From positions 2,480,001-2,544,000 of the forward strand of contig NZ_CP011533.1 of the NCBI RefSeq assembly GCF_001704275.1: a stretch of 64,000 bases of DNA, read 5' to 3'. Numbering within the stretch: position 1 is the stretch's first letter; the number at the start of each line of letters is the position of its first letter. The notes under the pieces were generated by a model. That model searched no databases. It was given only the letters and a program-made list of their open reading frames with translations, and was not told where the DNA came from. The position numbers and the translations under genes are program-made. This DNA is from Streptomyces noursei ATCC 11455 (GTDB taxonomy: Bacteria; Actinomycetota; Actinomycetes; Streptomycetales; Streptomycetaceae). This document shows positions 41,181 to 50,185 of this stretch, in pieces.

Positions 41181-41564
41181 GTGCCGGTGATCGATGCGAA
41201 CGCCCTCCGCGCCGTCTGCCTGGGATTCAACGGCGCGACCGAGGAGAACCCCTTCCCCCGGCACCCGGAGGTCTCGACGTTCAAGGTGGGCGGCAAGATC
41301 TTCGCGCTGACGTCGCTGGACGTGGCGCCGCTGACGGTCAGCCTCAAGTGCGACCCCGAGCTGGCCCGGCGGCTGCGCGCGGCGCACCCCGAGGTGGTAC
41401 CCGGCTACCACCTCAACAAGCGCCACTGGAACACCGTTTCACTGACCGGTGACCTCCCCGACCGGATGGTGCGGGAGCTGATCGAGGACTCCTACGACCT
41501 GGTCGTCGCCTCGCTCCCGCGCGCCCGGCGGCTCCTGCTCGACTGGCCGGGCGAGCGACGGTAG
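41181..41564 (+). CDS. MmcQ/YjbR-family protein
   Basis: A 127-residue protein of the YjbR (CyaY-like fold) family: LRAVCLGFNGATEENPFPRH, PEVSTFKVGGKIFALTSLDV, LTVSLKCDPELARRLRAAHP, GYHLNKRHWNTVSLTGDLPD, REL IEDSYDLVVASLPRARR. These are small cytoplasmic proteins with the mixed fold of a double-wing DNA-binding motif; no defined biochemical role is known to me. GTG at 41181 or 41187 are both possible. It follows the GNAT gene by 41 bp. Confidence 0.85.
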   Translation: MPVIDANALRAVCLGFNGATEENPFPRHPEVSTFKVGGKIFALTSLDVAPLTVSLKCDPELARRLRAAHPEVVPGYHLNKRHWNTVSLTGDLPDRMVRELIEDSYDLVVASLPRARRLLLDWPGERR

Positions 41565-41684
41565 CCGGGCCTGCCGCACCCGGTCCGGACACCCGGCGGA
41601 TGCCCCGCGGTCGGACCTCCCACCGGGACCGGACCGCGAGCGGCCGGTCAGGAGCGACCGCGGGACATCACGCCGGGCGGGCGG

Positions 41685-42362
41685 TCAGCCCCGGGGCGGC
41701 AGGACGGCGCGGATGCCGCCCTGCGCGGTGGCCGGGGCGACGGTGTCGTAACCACCGTTCACCGCACCGTTGCCGGCGTACTCGGCGGTGTAGCCGCCGC
41801 TGAGCACCTCGGCGCCGGAGCGCGGCCGGTCGGCGTCACAGGATGCCTGGCCGGCGACGTCCGTCCTGGCCACGCACAGCACCTTGCCGGTGGTGTCCTT
41901 GAAGGTGATGGTGGCGTTCCAGACGGCGTCCTGCGGGCCGGCGGCGCGGGCCCGCATCAGGGTGGCGTGCAGCCCGACGACCTTCAGCGGCTTGGTGGAG
42001 AGAGTGGCCTTGCCGGCGGTCAGCCGGGTCGCCATCTCGGGCACCGTGGCGGCCGGTTCGCACAGCCCCCGGCTCCAGTCGAAGAGCCCGCCGGGGACGC
42101 AGGTCGCGTGCCCGTCCCGGGTCGCCACGCGGTGGGTGACCGGGTCGCAGCGGTAGAAGCTCGCGGCACTGTCGGCGTCGACCACGGTCGGCGCCACGGT
42201 CGCCGCGTCCTCGCCGCTCGCGCAGCCGGCGGTGAGCACCTCGCGGGTGGGGCCGTCCGGGCTGCCGGGCTGGATGACGTCGGCGTAGGCGGGGGCGGCG
42301 AAGCTCCCCAGGGCGGCGGCCACGGCGGCGGCAGTGGTCGCCCAACGTGCGATACGGGTCAT
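41685..42362 (-). CDS. Secreted protein with a CBM14-like Cys-rich segment
   Basis: A 225-residue exported protein, signal peptide RWATTAAAVAAALGSFAAPAYA. Residues about 66-103 (DADSAASFYRCDPVTHRVAT, RDGHATCVPGGLFDWSRGLC) have the Cys and aromatic spacing of peritrophin-type CBM14 chitin-binding modules. The remainder (KPLKVVGLHATLMRARAAGP, WNATITFKDTTGKVLCVART) looks like an Ig-like beta-sandwich. GAGGGG stands before the ATG. It could bind chitin or glycans at the surface; this is inferred from one module only. Confidence 0.75.
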   Translation of the reverse strand: MTRIARWATTAAAVAAALGSFAAPAYADVIQPGSPDGPTREVLTAGCASGEDAATVAPTVVDADSAASFYRCDPVTHRVATRDGHATCVPGGLFDWSRGLCEPAATVPEMATRLTAGKATLSTKPLKVVGLHATLMRARAAGPQDAVWNATITFKDTTGKVLCVARTDVAGQASCDADRPRSGAEVLSGGYTAEYAGNGAVNGGYDTVAPATAQGGIRAVLPPRG

Positions 42363-42400
42363 GAATGTCCCCTCTTGGCGGAATCCCGCGGGATGTCCCG

Positions 42401-42441
42401 CCTGGTTAACGGCCTTGCTGTTCGGCCTGGTTGACGGCCTT
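42401..42441 (-). repeat. 25-bp-spaced direct repeat upstream of the secreted-protein gene
   Basis: CCTGGTTAACGGCCTT (42401-42416) and CCTGGTTGACGGCCTT (42426-42441) differ at one base and lie 39-79 bp before the start of the 41685 gene. The rest of the 285-bp gap 42363-42647 shows nothing else. Confidence 0.6.
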
Positions 42442-42647
42442 TCACCCGTCCTCCGCTACGGGGACGGGCCAGGCCAGGACCCTATCGGCCGGGCGCGCCG
42501 GGGCCGACGCCGGCCCGGCCCGGCGGCCGTGCGCACCGCCGAAGCCGAGGCGCGGACGCGGCGCGGCCGGGGCGGGGACCCGGGCGCCGGCCCGGTGGCC
42601 CCGCGGCGTGCCCCGAACTCCCCGCCCCGGCACGGCGGATCAGTCCC

Positions 42648-44384
42648 TCACACCGGCCCCAGGCTGCCCTCCCGGCTCGGCTCGGCGGCTTTTCCCGACG
42701 CCGGTTGCGCCGGTCGCGCCGGTCGTGCCGGTCGTGCCGTTTCCGGTGCCGCCGTGCCCCACCTCGCCGCGAGCCGCTCGCGGAGTTCGATCTTGCGGAC
42801 CTTGCCGCTGACGGTCATCGGGAAGGCGTCGGTGATCTCCAGATAGCGCGGCACCTTGTAGTGCGCGAGCCGGGAGCGGCAGTAGCGGGCCAGCTCGTCG
42901 CGGGTGAGGGTGTCGGCGGGATCGCGGAGGATGACGCAGGCGGCGATCTCCTCGCCGTACTTCACGTCCGGCACGCCGACGACCTGGACGTCGGCGATCT
43001 TGGGGTGGGAGTAGAGGAACTCCTCGATCTCCCGCGGGTAGACGTTCTCCCCACCCCTGATGATCATGTCCTTGATGCGGCCGACGATCCGGACGTAGCC
43101 GTCGTCGTTCATCACCGCCAGATCACCGGTGTGCATCCAGCGGGCCCGGTCGATGACCTCGGCGGTGCGCTCGGGGTCCTCCCAGTAGCCGAGCATCACG
43201 CTGTAGCCGCGGGTGCACAGTTCGCCCGGGGTGCCGCGGGGCACCGTCACCCCGCTCGACGGGTCCACGACCTTGACCTCGATGTGCGGCAGCACCCGGC
43301 CGACCGTCGCGGTGCGGTGTTCGAGGTCGTCGTCCCGGCGGGTCTGGGTGGAGACCGGCGAGGTCTCGGTCATGCCGTAGCAGATCGACACCTCGGCCAT
43401 GTGCATCTCGGACACCACCCGCTTCATCACCTCCTCCGGGCAGGGCGAGCCGGCCATGATGCCGGTACGGAGCGACGCGAGGTCGTAGTCGGCGAAGTCC
43501 GGGAGGTTCAGCTCCGCGATGAACATGGTGGGCACCCCGTAGAGCGAGGTGCAGCGCTCGTCCTGGACGGCCCGCAGGGTGGCGGCCGGCTCGAAGGCGG
43601 GCGCCGGGATGACGATGCAGGCGCCGTGCGAGGTGATGCCGAGGTTGCCCATCACCATGCCGAAGCAGTGGTAGAAGGGCACCGGCAGGCACACCCGGTC
43701 GTGCTCGGTGTAGCCGAGGGTCTCGGCGACCCAGTAGCCGTTGTTGAGGATGTTGTGGTGGGAGAGGGTGGCGCCCTTGGGGAAGCCGGTGGTGCCCGAG
43801 GTGTACTGGATGTTGACCGGGTCGTCGGTGGTCAGGGTCTTCTCGCACTCGGCGAGCCGGGTGTGCGGGACGGCCGCGCCGGCGGCCAACAGCCCGCCCC
43901 AGGTCGGATCGCCGATGTAGACCACGTCGCGCAGCGCCGGGCAGTCGGCCCGCACCTGCTCGATCATCCGCCGGTAGTCGCTGGTCTTGTGGGCGACGGC
44001 GGAGACCAGCACGGTCACCCCGGCCTGCTGCAGGACGTACGCCAACTCGTGGACCCGGTACGCGGGGTTGACGTTGACCAGGATCGCGCCGATCCGGGCG
44101 GTGGCGTACTGCACGAGGACCCACTCGGCGCAGTTCGGCGCCCAGATGCCGACCCGGTCGCCCTTGCGGACGCCCTTGGCGAGCAGCCCGAGCGCCACCT
44201 CGTCGACCGCGCGGCCCAGTTCCGCGTAGGTCCAGCGGCGGTCGCCGGCCACCTCGACCAGCGCCTCGCGATCGCCGAAGCGGGCGATGGTGCGGGCCAG
44301 GTCGGCGCCGATGGTACGGCCGAGCAGCGGCCGATCCGCCGCCCCGCTCGCGTACGACGGCTCGGTGTGCGACTGACTGGTCAA
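42648..44384 (-). CDS. Fatty-acid (medium/long-chain) acyl-CoA ligase
   Basis: A 578-residue ANL-superfamily ligase. Motifs are [20 protein letters not shown] (ATP loop), [16 protein letters not shown] (A5), [20 protein letters not shown] (A7), [20 protein letters not shown] (A8 hinge) and [16 protein letters not shown] (A10 catalytic Lys). It forms acyl-AMP and then the acyl-CoA of a fatty or similar acid. The start is a TTG at 44384, 8 bases after GGAGGAG; no ATG or GTG fits better. The C-terminus carries an Ala/Arg/Pro repeat tail ([15 protein letters not shown]) unlike the family core. Confidence 0.92.
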   Translation of the reverse strand: MTSQSHTEPSYASGAADRPLLGRTIGADLARTIARFGDREALVEVAGDRRWTYAELGRAVDEVALGLLAKGVRKGDRVGIWAPNCAEWVLVQYATARIGAILVNVNPAYRVHELAYVLQQAGVTVLVSAVAHKTSDYRRMIEQVRADCPALRDVVYIGDPTWGGLLAAGAAVPHTRLAECEKTLTTDDPVNIQYTSGTTGFPKGATLSHHNILNNGYWVAETLGYTEHDRVCLPVPFYHCFGMVMGNLGITSHGACIVIPAPAFEPAATLRAVQDERCTSLYGVPTMFIAELNLPDFADYDLASLRTGIMAGSPCPEEVMKRVVSEMHMAEVSICYGMTETSPVSTQTRRDDDLEHRTATVGRVLPHIEVKVVDPSSGVTVPRGTPGELCTRGYSVMLGYWEDPERTAEVIDRARWMHTGDLAVMNDDGYVRIVGRIKDMIIRGGENVYPREIEEFLYSHPKIADVQVVGVPDVKYGEEIAACVILRDPADTLTRDELARYCRSRLAHYKVPRYLEITDAFPMTVSGKVRKIELRERLAARWGTAAPETARPARPARPAQPASGKAAEPSREGSLGPV

Positions 44385-44655
44385 CAGGGGATCTCCTCCC
44401 AGTACGCGGCACCGCCGTCGCCCGCGAGGTGGGCTCGCGCGGCCGATGCGGCGGATCGTGCCGGAGACGGTCTTCGGCAGGTCGACACGGTCCAGCTTGC
44501 CCGCCGGAGGGGCCGAGCCACCCCAGGGACATCCGGAACGCGCCGTGCTCAGCATGGCGTCCAGCGTGCCCCGCGGGTCCGCGCATCGCCTACCTTTACG
44601 CCTCACGAAGGCGAGTTCGGCCGTGGCCCGAGCGTCGTCCGTCGGCGGATGCGGA

Positions 44656-47208
44656 TCACTTCGAGCTGGTGACGACCGTGCGCCAGATCGTCACCGCCGT
44701 CACCAGCTGTGCGGCCAGGAAGGCGATCTGCCGGGAGAGGCCGTGCACTTGGTAGATCGACGTCAGCAGGTCGAGCCGCTTCGTCCAGTACCGCCGCTCA
44801 CCGCTGAACGTGTCGGCGTCCATCCACATGCTCGTCAGTGTCAACACCATGAGCATCAGGACGACGCTCAGCACTTGCCAGCCCACTTCCCGACTGCCGA
44901 TGCTGAGGCTGAGCGCGGCGACCACCCCGATGGGCACGAGCCAGGCGAGGAACAGGTTGAAGGCCCGGAGCGGGCCGCGCTCGCCGGGCAGCACGCGCCA
45001 CAATGCCCCCAGGACCAGTCCCGCACCGGCGTAGGAGATCTCCTGCATCAGGAAATTCGCCATCACGTCCGGAATACCAGTGGGCGAGTTGAGGGTGAAT
45101 CTCCAATGCTCGGTACCAGCGGCATTCCCGTACCAGTCGGTGACCGCACTGGGGAGGATCCCGAAGACGACGGCCCAGCGTGCGGCGTGGAGGGCGTTGT
45201 GCCACCAATGCCGGTGCGGCCCCCAGCTGAGGGCGACGTCGACCACGGACACGGTGTCCGGCAGGCAGTCGTGGCGGCACCCGGCGGGCCTCCAGCGATG
45301 GAGCGAGCGAAGCTGCTTCTCCAGGTTTCGCCGGGTGGCGTCATCCGCGTCGCCTTGGTAGGCGACCCGCAGCTGGCGGAGCAGAGCTCGGCAGCGGTGG
45401 GCGTCGTCGAGCAGCCGCCGATGCCCGGACACGGTGCTCAGCTCCATCGCGACGCAGTTCCCCCCGGCTTTCCTGTCCACCCGGCCCAGCAGCGACCACC
45501 TACGCCCCGCCTTCACCAGGGCGTAGAGGACGACCATGTTCAGCGGCAGCCACAATCCATATGCCAACGACAGGCTTCCGGCGAACAGGACCCCACCGCG
45601 GAGTGCCACGACGATCGCGAAGATGGCGGTCACCAGCAGGAGGTCCCACTGCTGGGGTGCCAGGGACACTCCGGAACTGGCGCGGTGGCTGAGATGCAGC
45701 AGCGCTACCAGCGCGACTCCCGCCAGCACCCAGGTGTAGGCGTACGCCCACTGAGCGCCCGCGGAGGCGAATTCCGCGAGCTGCTGCCCCAGCACGCTTC
45801 TGTAGCCGGCGCCGAAAACCGTGCTCGCCTCTCCCAGCCAGTCGGTGCGATGCCACCTCCGCTGGAAGGAATACCAGCGGAAGGACACCACCATGGCTGC
45901 GGCCAGGGCGAGCGCCGCTCCGGTTGTCGTGAGGCGGCGGACGGAATGCACGGGTGCACGGCCGGTGGAGAAATCCCCCAACTGCCCCTCGCGCACGAAG
46001 CGCCAGGACCAGGCAACCATCGCGGCGAACAGCAGCCACAGAATGGCCAGGTCCAAGAGCGCCAGACCCGCGATTCCGGAAGCCGGCGGCGCAACCGTCG
46101 GCATGAGGTTCGACGGGAGGCCGATGAGGTGGGGATCCCAGACGACCAACAAGCCGACCACGGCCACCGTCGTCGCGGCCGCGGTGATCAGCCTCGCGCG
46201 CCTCTTCAGCACTCTCCGACCGCCGTCGAAATCCCGCTTGAACGGCAGCCACGGGCGCGCGAGAAGGACGAGGGCGAGACCCGAAAGGAGTCCCACGGCG
46301 GCACGCACAGGATTGAGGCTGCGGGACTGCTGCAGGATGAGCAGCAACGTCAGGCCGAGGGCCGCGCTCAGTCCGGCCCATTGCAGGACGGTGGTGGCCA
46401 GAACCCTGGCAGCGGCCCTTTCGGGGCTACCGGTGGCCTTTCTGGCATCAAGAAAAGGCCAGGCCGATACGGCGATCACGGCCGAGGCGCAGATCCACCA
46501 GGAGACGACGCCCAGGGGTGCGAACCAGGCGGCGTAACGACTCAGCGCCAGGCCAAGGGCCTTTGGCGGCACCACGTTTGCCGCAATGACCGGCGCGTGT
46601 GCGATCCACACCCTGCCGCCATTCGCGTTCACCTTCGATGCCGGTGGCGCCTCGCTGATCTTCAGGCTGCCCGGATCGACTTCGACTTCCTTCCAGGAGG
46701 CGCCTTTCAAAAGTTCCGGCGAACGGAGGGAGGAAGCCCAGTCCTTGCCCGGCACGACGTGCACCGCCCACGGGCCCACTTCGAAGAAACCAGGGTTTTT
46801 GATCAAATTCCATGACTCGTAGTGCACCACGATCAGGTCGTCGCGCTTGGTTGCCTGGGGGGCGCTGGGCCGCCATTCCGGATTCCAGGTGTCGAATCTC
46901 GTTCGTGTCCGACTGTCCCCGTGCAGCAGACAGTGCATAGCGCGTCGGTACTCAGCCGTTTGCGCACCGAGCGTCAGGTCGTCCGCGAGCGTCCACTGCT
47001 GTTTCGGCACCGCGAGGTTCGTCACCTGTCGCGCCTCGACGAGATCCGGGTGCCGTTGACTGAAGGAAAGGGTGGAACTTACCGTTACCTTCTCCGGGTG
47101 TCGGATGGGCGGGCAACTCCCGGCAGCGTGCACCTGCATCGGTTGCGCTGCCCACCATCCAAGCGTTGCGACGACGAGCAGAACCCACCGCCATCCCGGA
47201 GGGGTCAT
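44656..47208 (-). CDS. Large multi-pass membrane protein of unknown function
   Basis: An 850-residue protein. A signal-like first segment ([20 protein letters not shown]) and an exported N-domain of about 200 residues lead into at least ten membrane segments from about residue 225 on, interrupted near residues 575-660 by a Cys/His/Arg-rich soluble loop ([39 protein letters not shown]), with a last segment [21 protein letters not shown] recognise no family with certainty; DUF6185-type Streptomyces membrane proteins are of similar size. GC here falls to about 57-65 percent, below the neighbours. The start overlaps the upstream small gene by 4 bp. Confidence 0.8.
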   Translation of the reverse strand: MTPPGWRWVLLVVATLGWWAAQPMQVHAAGSCPPIRHPEKVTVSSTLSFSQRHPDLVEARQVTNLAVPKQQWTLADDLTLGAQTAEYRRAMHCLLHGDSRTRTRFDTWNPEWRPSAPQATKRDDLIVVHYESWNLIKNPGFFEVGPWAVHVVPGKDWASSLRSPELLKGASWKEVEVDPGSLKISEAPPASKVNANGGRVWIAHAPVIAANVVPPKALGLALSRYAAWFAPLGVVSWWICASAVIAVSAWPFLDARKATGSPERAAARVLATTVLQWAGLSAALGLTLLLILQQSRSLNPVRAAVGLLSGLALVLLARPWLPFKRDFDGGRRVLKRRARLITAAATTVAVVGLLVVWDPHLIGLPSNLMPTVAPPASGIAGLALLDLAILWLLFAAMVAWSWRFVREGQLGDFSTGRAPVHSVRRLTTTGAALALAAAMVVSFRWYSFQRRWHRTDWLGEASTVFGAGYRSVLGQQLAEFASAGAQWAYAYTWVLAGVALVALLHLSHRASSGVSLAPQQWDLLLVTAIFAIVVALRGGVLFAGSLSLAYGLWLPLNMVVLYALVKAGRRWSLLGRVDRKAGGNCVAMELSTVSGHRRLLDDAHRCRALLRQLRVAYQGDADDATRRNLEKQLRSLHRWRPAGCRHDCLPDTVSVVDVALSWGPHRHWWHNALHAARWAVVFGILPSAVTDWYGNAAGTEHWRFTLNSPTGIPDVMANFLMQEISYAGAGLVLGALWRVLPGERGPLRAFNLFLAWLVPIGVVAALSLSIGSREVGWQVLSVVLMLMVLTLTSMWMDADTFSGERRYWTKRLDLLTSIYQVHGLSRQIAFLAAQLVTAVTIWRTVVTSSK

Positions 47209-47585
47209 TTCCGAGGAGGGCAGCCACTGTAGGGGTCACACACCATGACCAGCTCATAGGGCCCGCCGGTGAACTCGGCGCGGCGCGAGTGGTCGACGCC
47301 GGTGAGAAAGCGCCACTGAGAGGGCTTGCTGTGCCTCGTCCGGCTCGCTTCCTCCACGTGGGCATGGAGGGTGCGCGTTTCCGTATCGGTTGTCTCGACC
47401 AGGATTTCACCGGGCGCCAACGGGAAGTGCTCGTGCAGCAGACAGAGGCCGAAGCGCTCCAGATTGCCGTGCTTTTCCAGCACCACGATCAGATCTTGGA
47501 CGAATTGCGCATCCTGCGGGCCAAGGGGTTCCGCCTCCTCGAATCGCGGAAGGCCGGATCCCGAGTTCGCCTTCTGCATACCCAT
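47205..47585 (-). CDS. Small hypothetical protein coupled to the large membrane protein
   Basis: A 126-residue protein starting at one of two close ATGs (47585 or 47579) behind GAGGAGG; a further in-frame ATG is at 47618. Segments are GPQDAQFVQDLIVVLEKHGN, LERFGLCLLHEHFPLAPGEI, LVETTDTETRTLHAHVEEAS, TGGPYELVMVCDPYSGCPP. It looks like a compact alpha/beta cytoplasmic protein with Cys and His near both ends. No family recognised. The ATGA overlap says it is made with the 850-residue membrane protein, and both share a lower GC content, as in a horizontally acquired unit. Confidence 0.65.
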   Translation of the reverse strand: MGMQKANSGSGLPRFEEAEPLGPQDAQFVQDLIVVLEKHGNLERFGLCLLHEHFPLAPGEILVETTDTETRTLHAHVEEASRTRHSKPSQWRFLTGVDHSRRAEFTGGPYELVMVCDPYSGCPPRK

Positions 47586-47739
47586 CCCTACCTCCTCAAA
47601 GTCACGGACCACCCCCATTTCGTCACCGTACGTGACGCATGTCCGGCCTGCAACACAAGCGCTAGGCATATGCCGAGCCCCTCGGAGTGCTGGAACCGGG
47701 CGGCGATCCCCCGTGCCGGTGCACCCTCCGGGGCCTGCG

Positions 47740-48789
47740 TCAGGCGGCGGGCCTGGCCTCGGCCGGGCGGCGCCGGAGCGTCGACGTGGTGAGCGACGGC
47801 GGGGTCCAGGCGCCGTCCGGCGGGTAGACGTCGCTCCCGGGCGGCACGATCGCATCGATCCGGTCGAGGACGGCGTCGTCCAGCATCACGGAAGTGCCCT
47901 TGAGCGTGTTCCGCAGTTGCCCCCTCGTGCGCGGGCCGATGATCACCGATGTGACGGCCGGGTGCGCGAGAGGGAAGGCGATGGCCAACTCCGGCAACGT
48001 GCAGCCCATTTCCTCGGCCACGGCGACCAGCTGCTCGACGGCCTCCAGCTTCGCGCTGGTGCGCGGCGCCGACGGATCGAAGCGGTCCGGGTTCAGAGTG
48101 GGACGTCCGCTGCTCAGGTCGAGCGGCCGGCCCTTGCGGTAGCGCCCGGTCAGGAATCCCGAGGCCAGCGGGCTCCAGGTGAGCACCCCCATCCCCAGCC
48201 GCTGTGCCACCGGCAGTACGTGCTTCTCGACGCCCCGGGCCAGCAGCGAGTACGGCGGCTGCTCGGTACGGAACCGCTGGAGCCCACGGCGGTCGGCCAC
48301 GTGGTACGCCTCGACGATCTCGTCCGCGGGGAACGTGGAGCAGCCGAACGCTCTGATCTTGCCCTGGCGCACGAGATCGGTCAGGGCCGAGAGGGTCTCC
48401 TCGATGTCGGTCGTGTGGTCCGGCCGGTGCACCTGGTACAGGTCGATCCAGTCCGTCCCCAGCCGCCGCAGACTGTCCTCCACCTCTCTGATGATCCAAC
48501 GCCGGGAGTTGCCACCCCGGTTGGGGCCGTCCCCCATGGGGAAGTGGACCTTGGTCGCGAGGACCACGTCGTCGCGGCGGTCCTTCAGCGCCTTGCCGAC
48601 GATCGTCTCCGACTCTCCGGCCGAGTACATGTCGGCGGTGTCGATGAAGTTGATCCCCTCGTCCAGCGCGGTATGGATGATCCGGACGCGCTCGTCGTGG
48701 TCGGCATTGCCGACGAAACCGAACATCATGGTGCCGAGGCAGTAGGGACTGACCTCGATGCCCGTTCCGCCCAGAGCCCGGTTGCGCAT
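47740..48789 (-). CDS. Aldo/keto reductase
   Basis: A 349-residue NADP-dependent oxidoreductase. The catalytic tetrad is visible: Asp and Tyr in INFIDTADMYSAGESETIVG, Lys in DVVLATKVHFPMGDG, and His in WIDLYQVHRPDHTTDIEETL. The coenzyme segment PLAHPAVTSVIIGPRTRGQL is typical. Similarity in layout is to the YajO/voltage-gated channel beta-subunit-like branch. Substrate not predictable. It ends 154 bp from the hypothetical gene pair, in the same direction. Confidence 0.92.
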   Translation of the reverse strand: MRNRALGGTGIEVSPYCLGTMMFGFVGNADHDERVRIIHTALDEGINFIDTADMYSAGESETIVGKALKDRRDDVVLATKVHFPMGDGPNRGGNSRRWIIREVEDSLRRLGTDWIDLYQVHRPDHTTDIEETLSALTDLVRQGKIRAFGCSTFPADEIVEAYHVADRRGLQRFRTEQPPYSLLARGVEKHVLPVAQRLGMGVLTWSPLASGFLTGRYRKGRPLDLSSGRPTLNPDRFDPSAPRTSAKLEAVEQLVAVAEEMGCTLPELAIAFPLAHPAVTSVIIGPRTRGQLRNTLKGTSVMLDDAVLDRIDAIVPPGSDVYPPDGAWTPPSLTTSTLRRRPAEARPAA

Positions 48790-48924
48790 GAACTCTCCCT
48801 GGAAGTCTTCGCGTTGAATGCCGCGAACTTATGACTTGGAGTCCGCTCCAGGGCAAGCCCGGCTCCCGCGCAGCGGGGGGGGCGACCGGTCGTCACGGGT
48901 ATCCGCGCGGCCGCCCCCGGTGGT

Positions 48925-49857
48925 TCAGCCGCGGGTGGCGAAGTCCTGGGTCCACCAAGGGCCGTTGGAGCTGAGGTTGACCCCCACTCCGGTGGACGTG
49001 TAGGAGCAGTTGAGGATGTTGGCGCGGTGTCCGGGGCTGTTCATCCAGCCGTCCACCGCCGTGGCCGGGTCGTTGGGGCTCTTGAAGATGTTCTCGCCCC
49101 AGCTCTGCCAGCGGAATCCCGCGTTGGTCAGGCGGGTGCCCGGGTCGACGCCCTCCGGGGTGTCGTGGGCGTAGTAGTTCCGGGCGGCCATGTCGTCGGA
49201 GTGCGCCTGGGCCGCGGCCTGGATGTGCGGGTCGATGGCGAGGGGACCGCAACCGTGCTGTGAGCGCTGGGCGTTGACCAGGTCGAGGACCTTCTGGGCG
49301 TACTCCGCCGCGGTGCCGGTCGCGGCCCGCGCCACGGCCGGGGTGCGGCCGGTGCCGGCGCCGGCCCGGGGCGCGTGCGACGTGGTCCCGCCGGCGGAGT
49401 GCGAAGGGCTCGGGGAGACGGACGTCCGCGGCGTCGGGTGCTGCTCGGCGGGCCGTTCGGTGGCCGAGGGGGTGGGCGACGGCCGGTGGCGGCGGGGCGA
49501 GTGCGAGGCGCTGCTCAAGGTCTGCGGGACGGATCCGTCCACGGCGGGGTGGACCGCGGCGGACGAGTCGGCCGCGAGTGCCTGGTCGGCTCCGGAGCCG
49601 GGGCGTATCAGCAGCAGGCAGCTGCCGCTCACGGCGATGACGGCCGCGACCACCAGCAGCGTCGTCCGCGCGCCGGGACGCGGACGTGCGTCGGCACGGT
49701 GGTTGCCGCCGCCCGCCCCGGTCCGGCGGCCCGGTCGGGGCGCGGCGTGCCGCCGGGGGGCCGTGGGCGCGTCCGCCGGGTGACCGGGGGCGGCCGGCGC
49801 GGCGTGGTGCGGTGCGTCGTGGTGCGAGGCGGGGCGGTGCGTGTCGTCGTGGTTCAT
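48925..49857 (-). CDS. Membrane-anchored CAP (SCP/PR-1) domain protein
   Basis: A 310-residue type II membrane protein. Residues 1-63 are cytoplasmic, rich in His, Pro and Arg (NHDDTHRPASHHDAPHHAAP). A membrane segment lies at 65-84 (TTLLVVAAVIAVSGSCLLLI), then a Ser/Pro/His linker, then a CAP domain at about 185-310: VLDLVNAQRSQHGCGPLAID, AAQAHSDDMAARNYYAHDTP, FRWQSWGENIFKSPNDPATA, WMNSPGHRANILNCSYTSTG, NGPWWTQDFATR. The CAP cavity residues His219, Glu255 and His277 and the Cys203-Cys284 pair are kept. The domain closely resembles that in the divergent sigma-CAP protein. Confidence 0.9.
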   Translation of the reverse strand: MNHDDTHRPASHHDAPHHAAPAAPGHPADAPTAPRRHAAPRPGRRTGAGGGNHRADARPRPGARTTLLVVAAVIAVSGSCLLLIRPGSGADQALAADSSAAVHPAVDGSVPQTLSSASHSPRRHRPSPTPSATERPAEQHPTPRTSVSPSPSHSAGGTTSHAPRAGAGTGRTPAVARAATGTAAEYAQKVLDLVNAQRSQHGCGPLAIDPHIQAAAQAHSDDMAARNYYAHDTPEGVDPGTRLTNAGFRWQSWGENIFKSPNDPATAVDGWMNSPGHRANILNCSYTSTGVGVNLSSNGPWWTQDFATRG

Positions 49858-50068
49858 GGTTCCGTTTCCGGTCCGGTCGCGGGGCCGGTGTGGTCCGTGA
49901 CGGTTGGTCCGTGACCTGCGGCCCGTGCCGGTGACCTGTGGGGGACGGGGGTGTGTGCGGTGCGCCTGAGGGGCGTTCCGTACGGGAGACCACCGGCCCG
50001 GACCCGGACAACGGAAAATGCCGCGGATTTTTTCGGAGAGTTCCCACGGGGGTTTCGGAGGGGCCGCC

Positions 50069-50107
50069 GGGGCCCGCCGGGGCCCGCCGGGGCCCGCCGG
50101 GGCCCGC
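50069..50107 (+). repeat. Tandem repeat, 3.9 copies of GGGGCCCGCC
   Basis: A 10-bp unit repeated without change in the 328-bp divergent gap (49858-50185) between the two CAP genes. Each unit starts with the self-complementary GGGGCCCG core, so one face of the helix carries the same sequence at each turn. The gap also holds an A/T-rich run (ATTTTTTCGG near 50027). Confidence 0.9.
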
Positions 50108-50185
50108 GCCACGACGGCGTTCCCGCGCCACGTAGGTTTTTCTGTTATCCCCAGGCGCCGGACGGGTCACCTGAGCACGGGGGCC

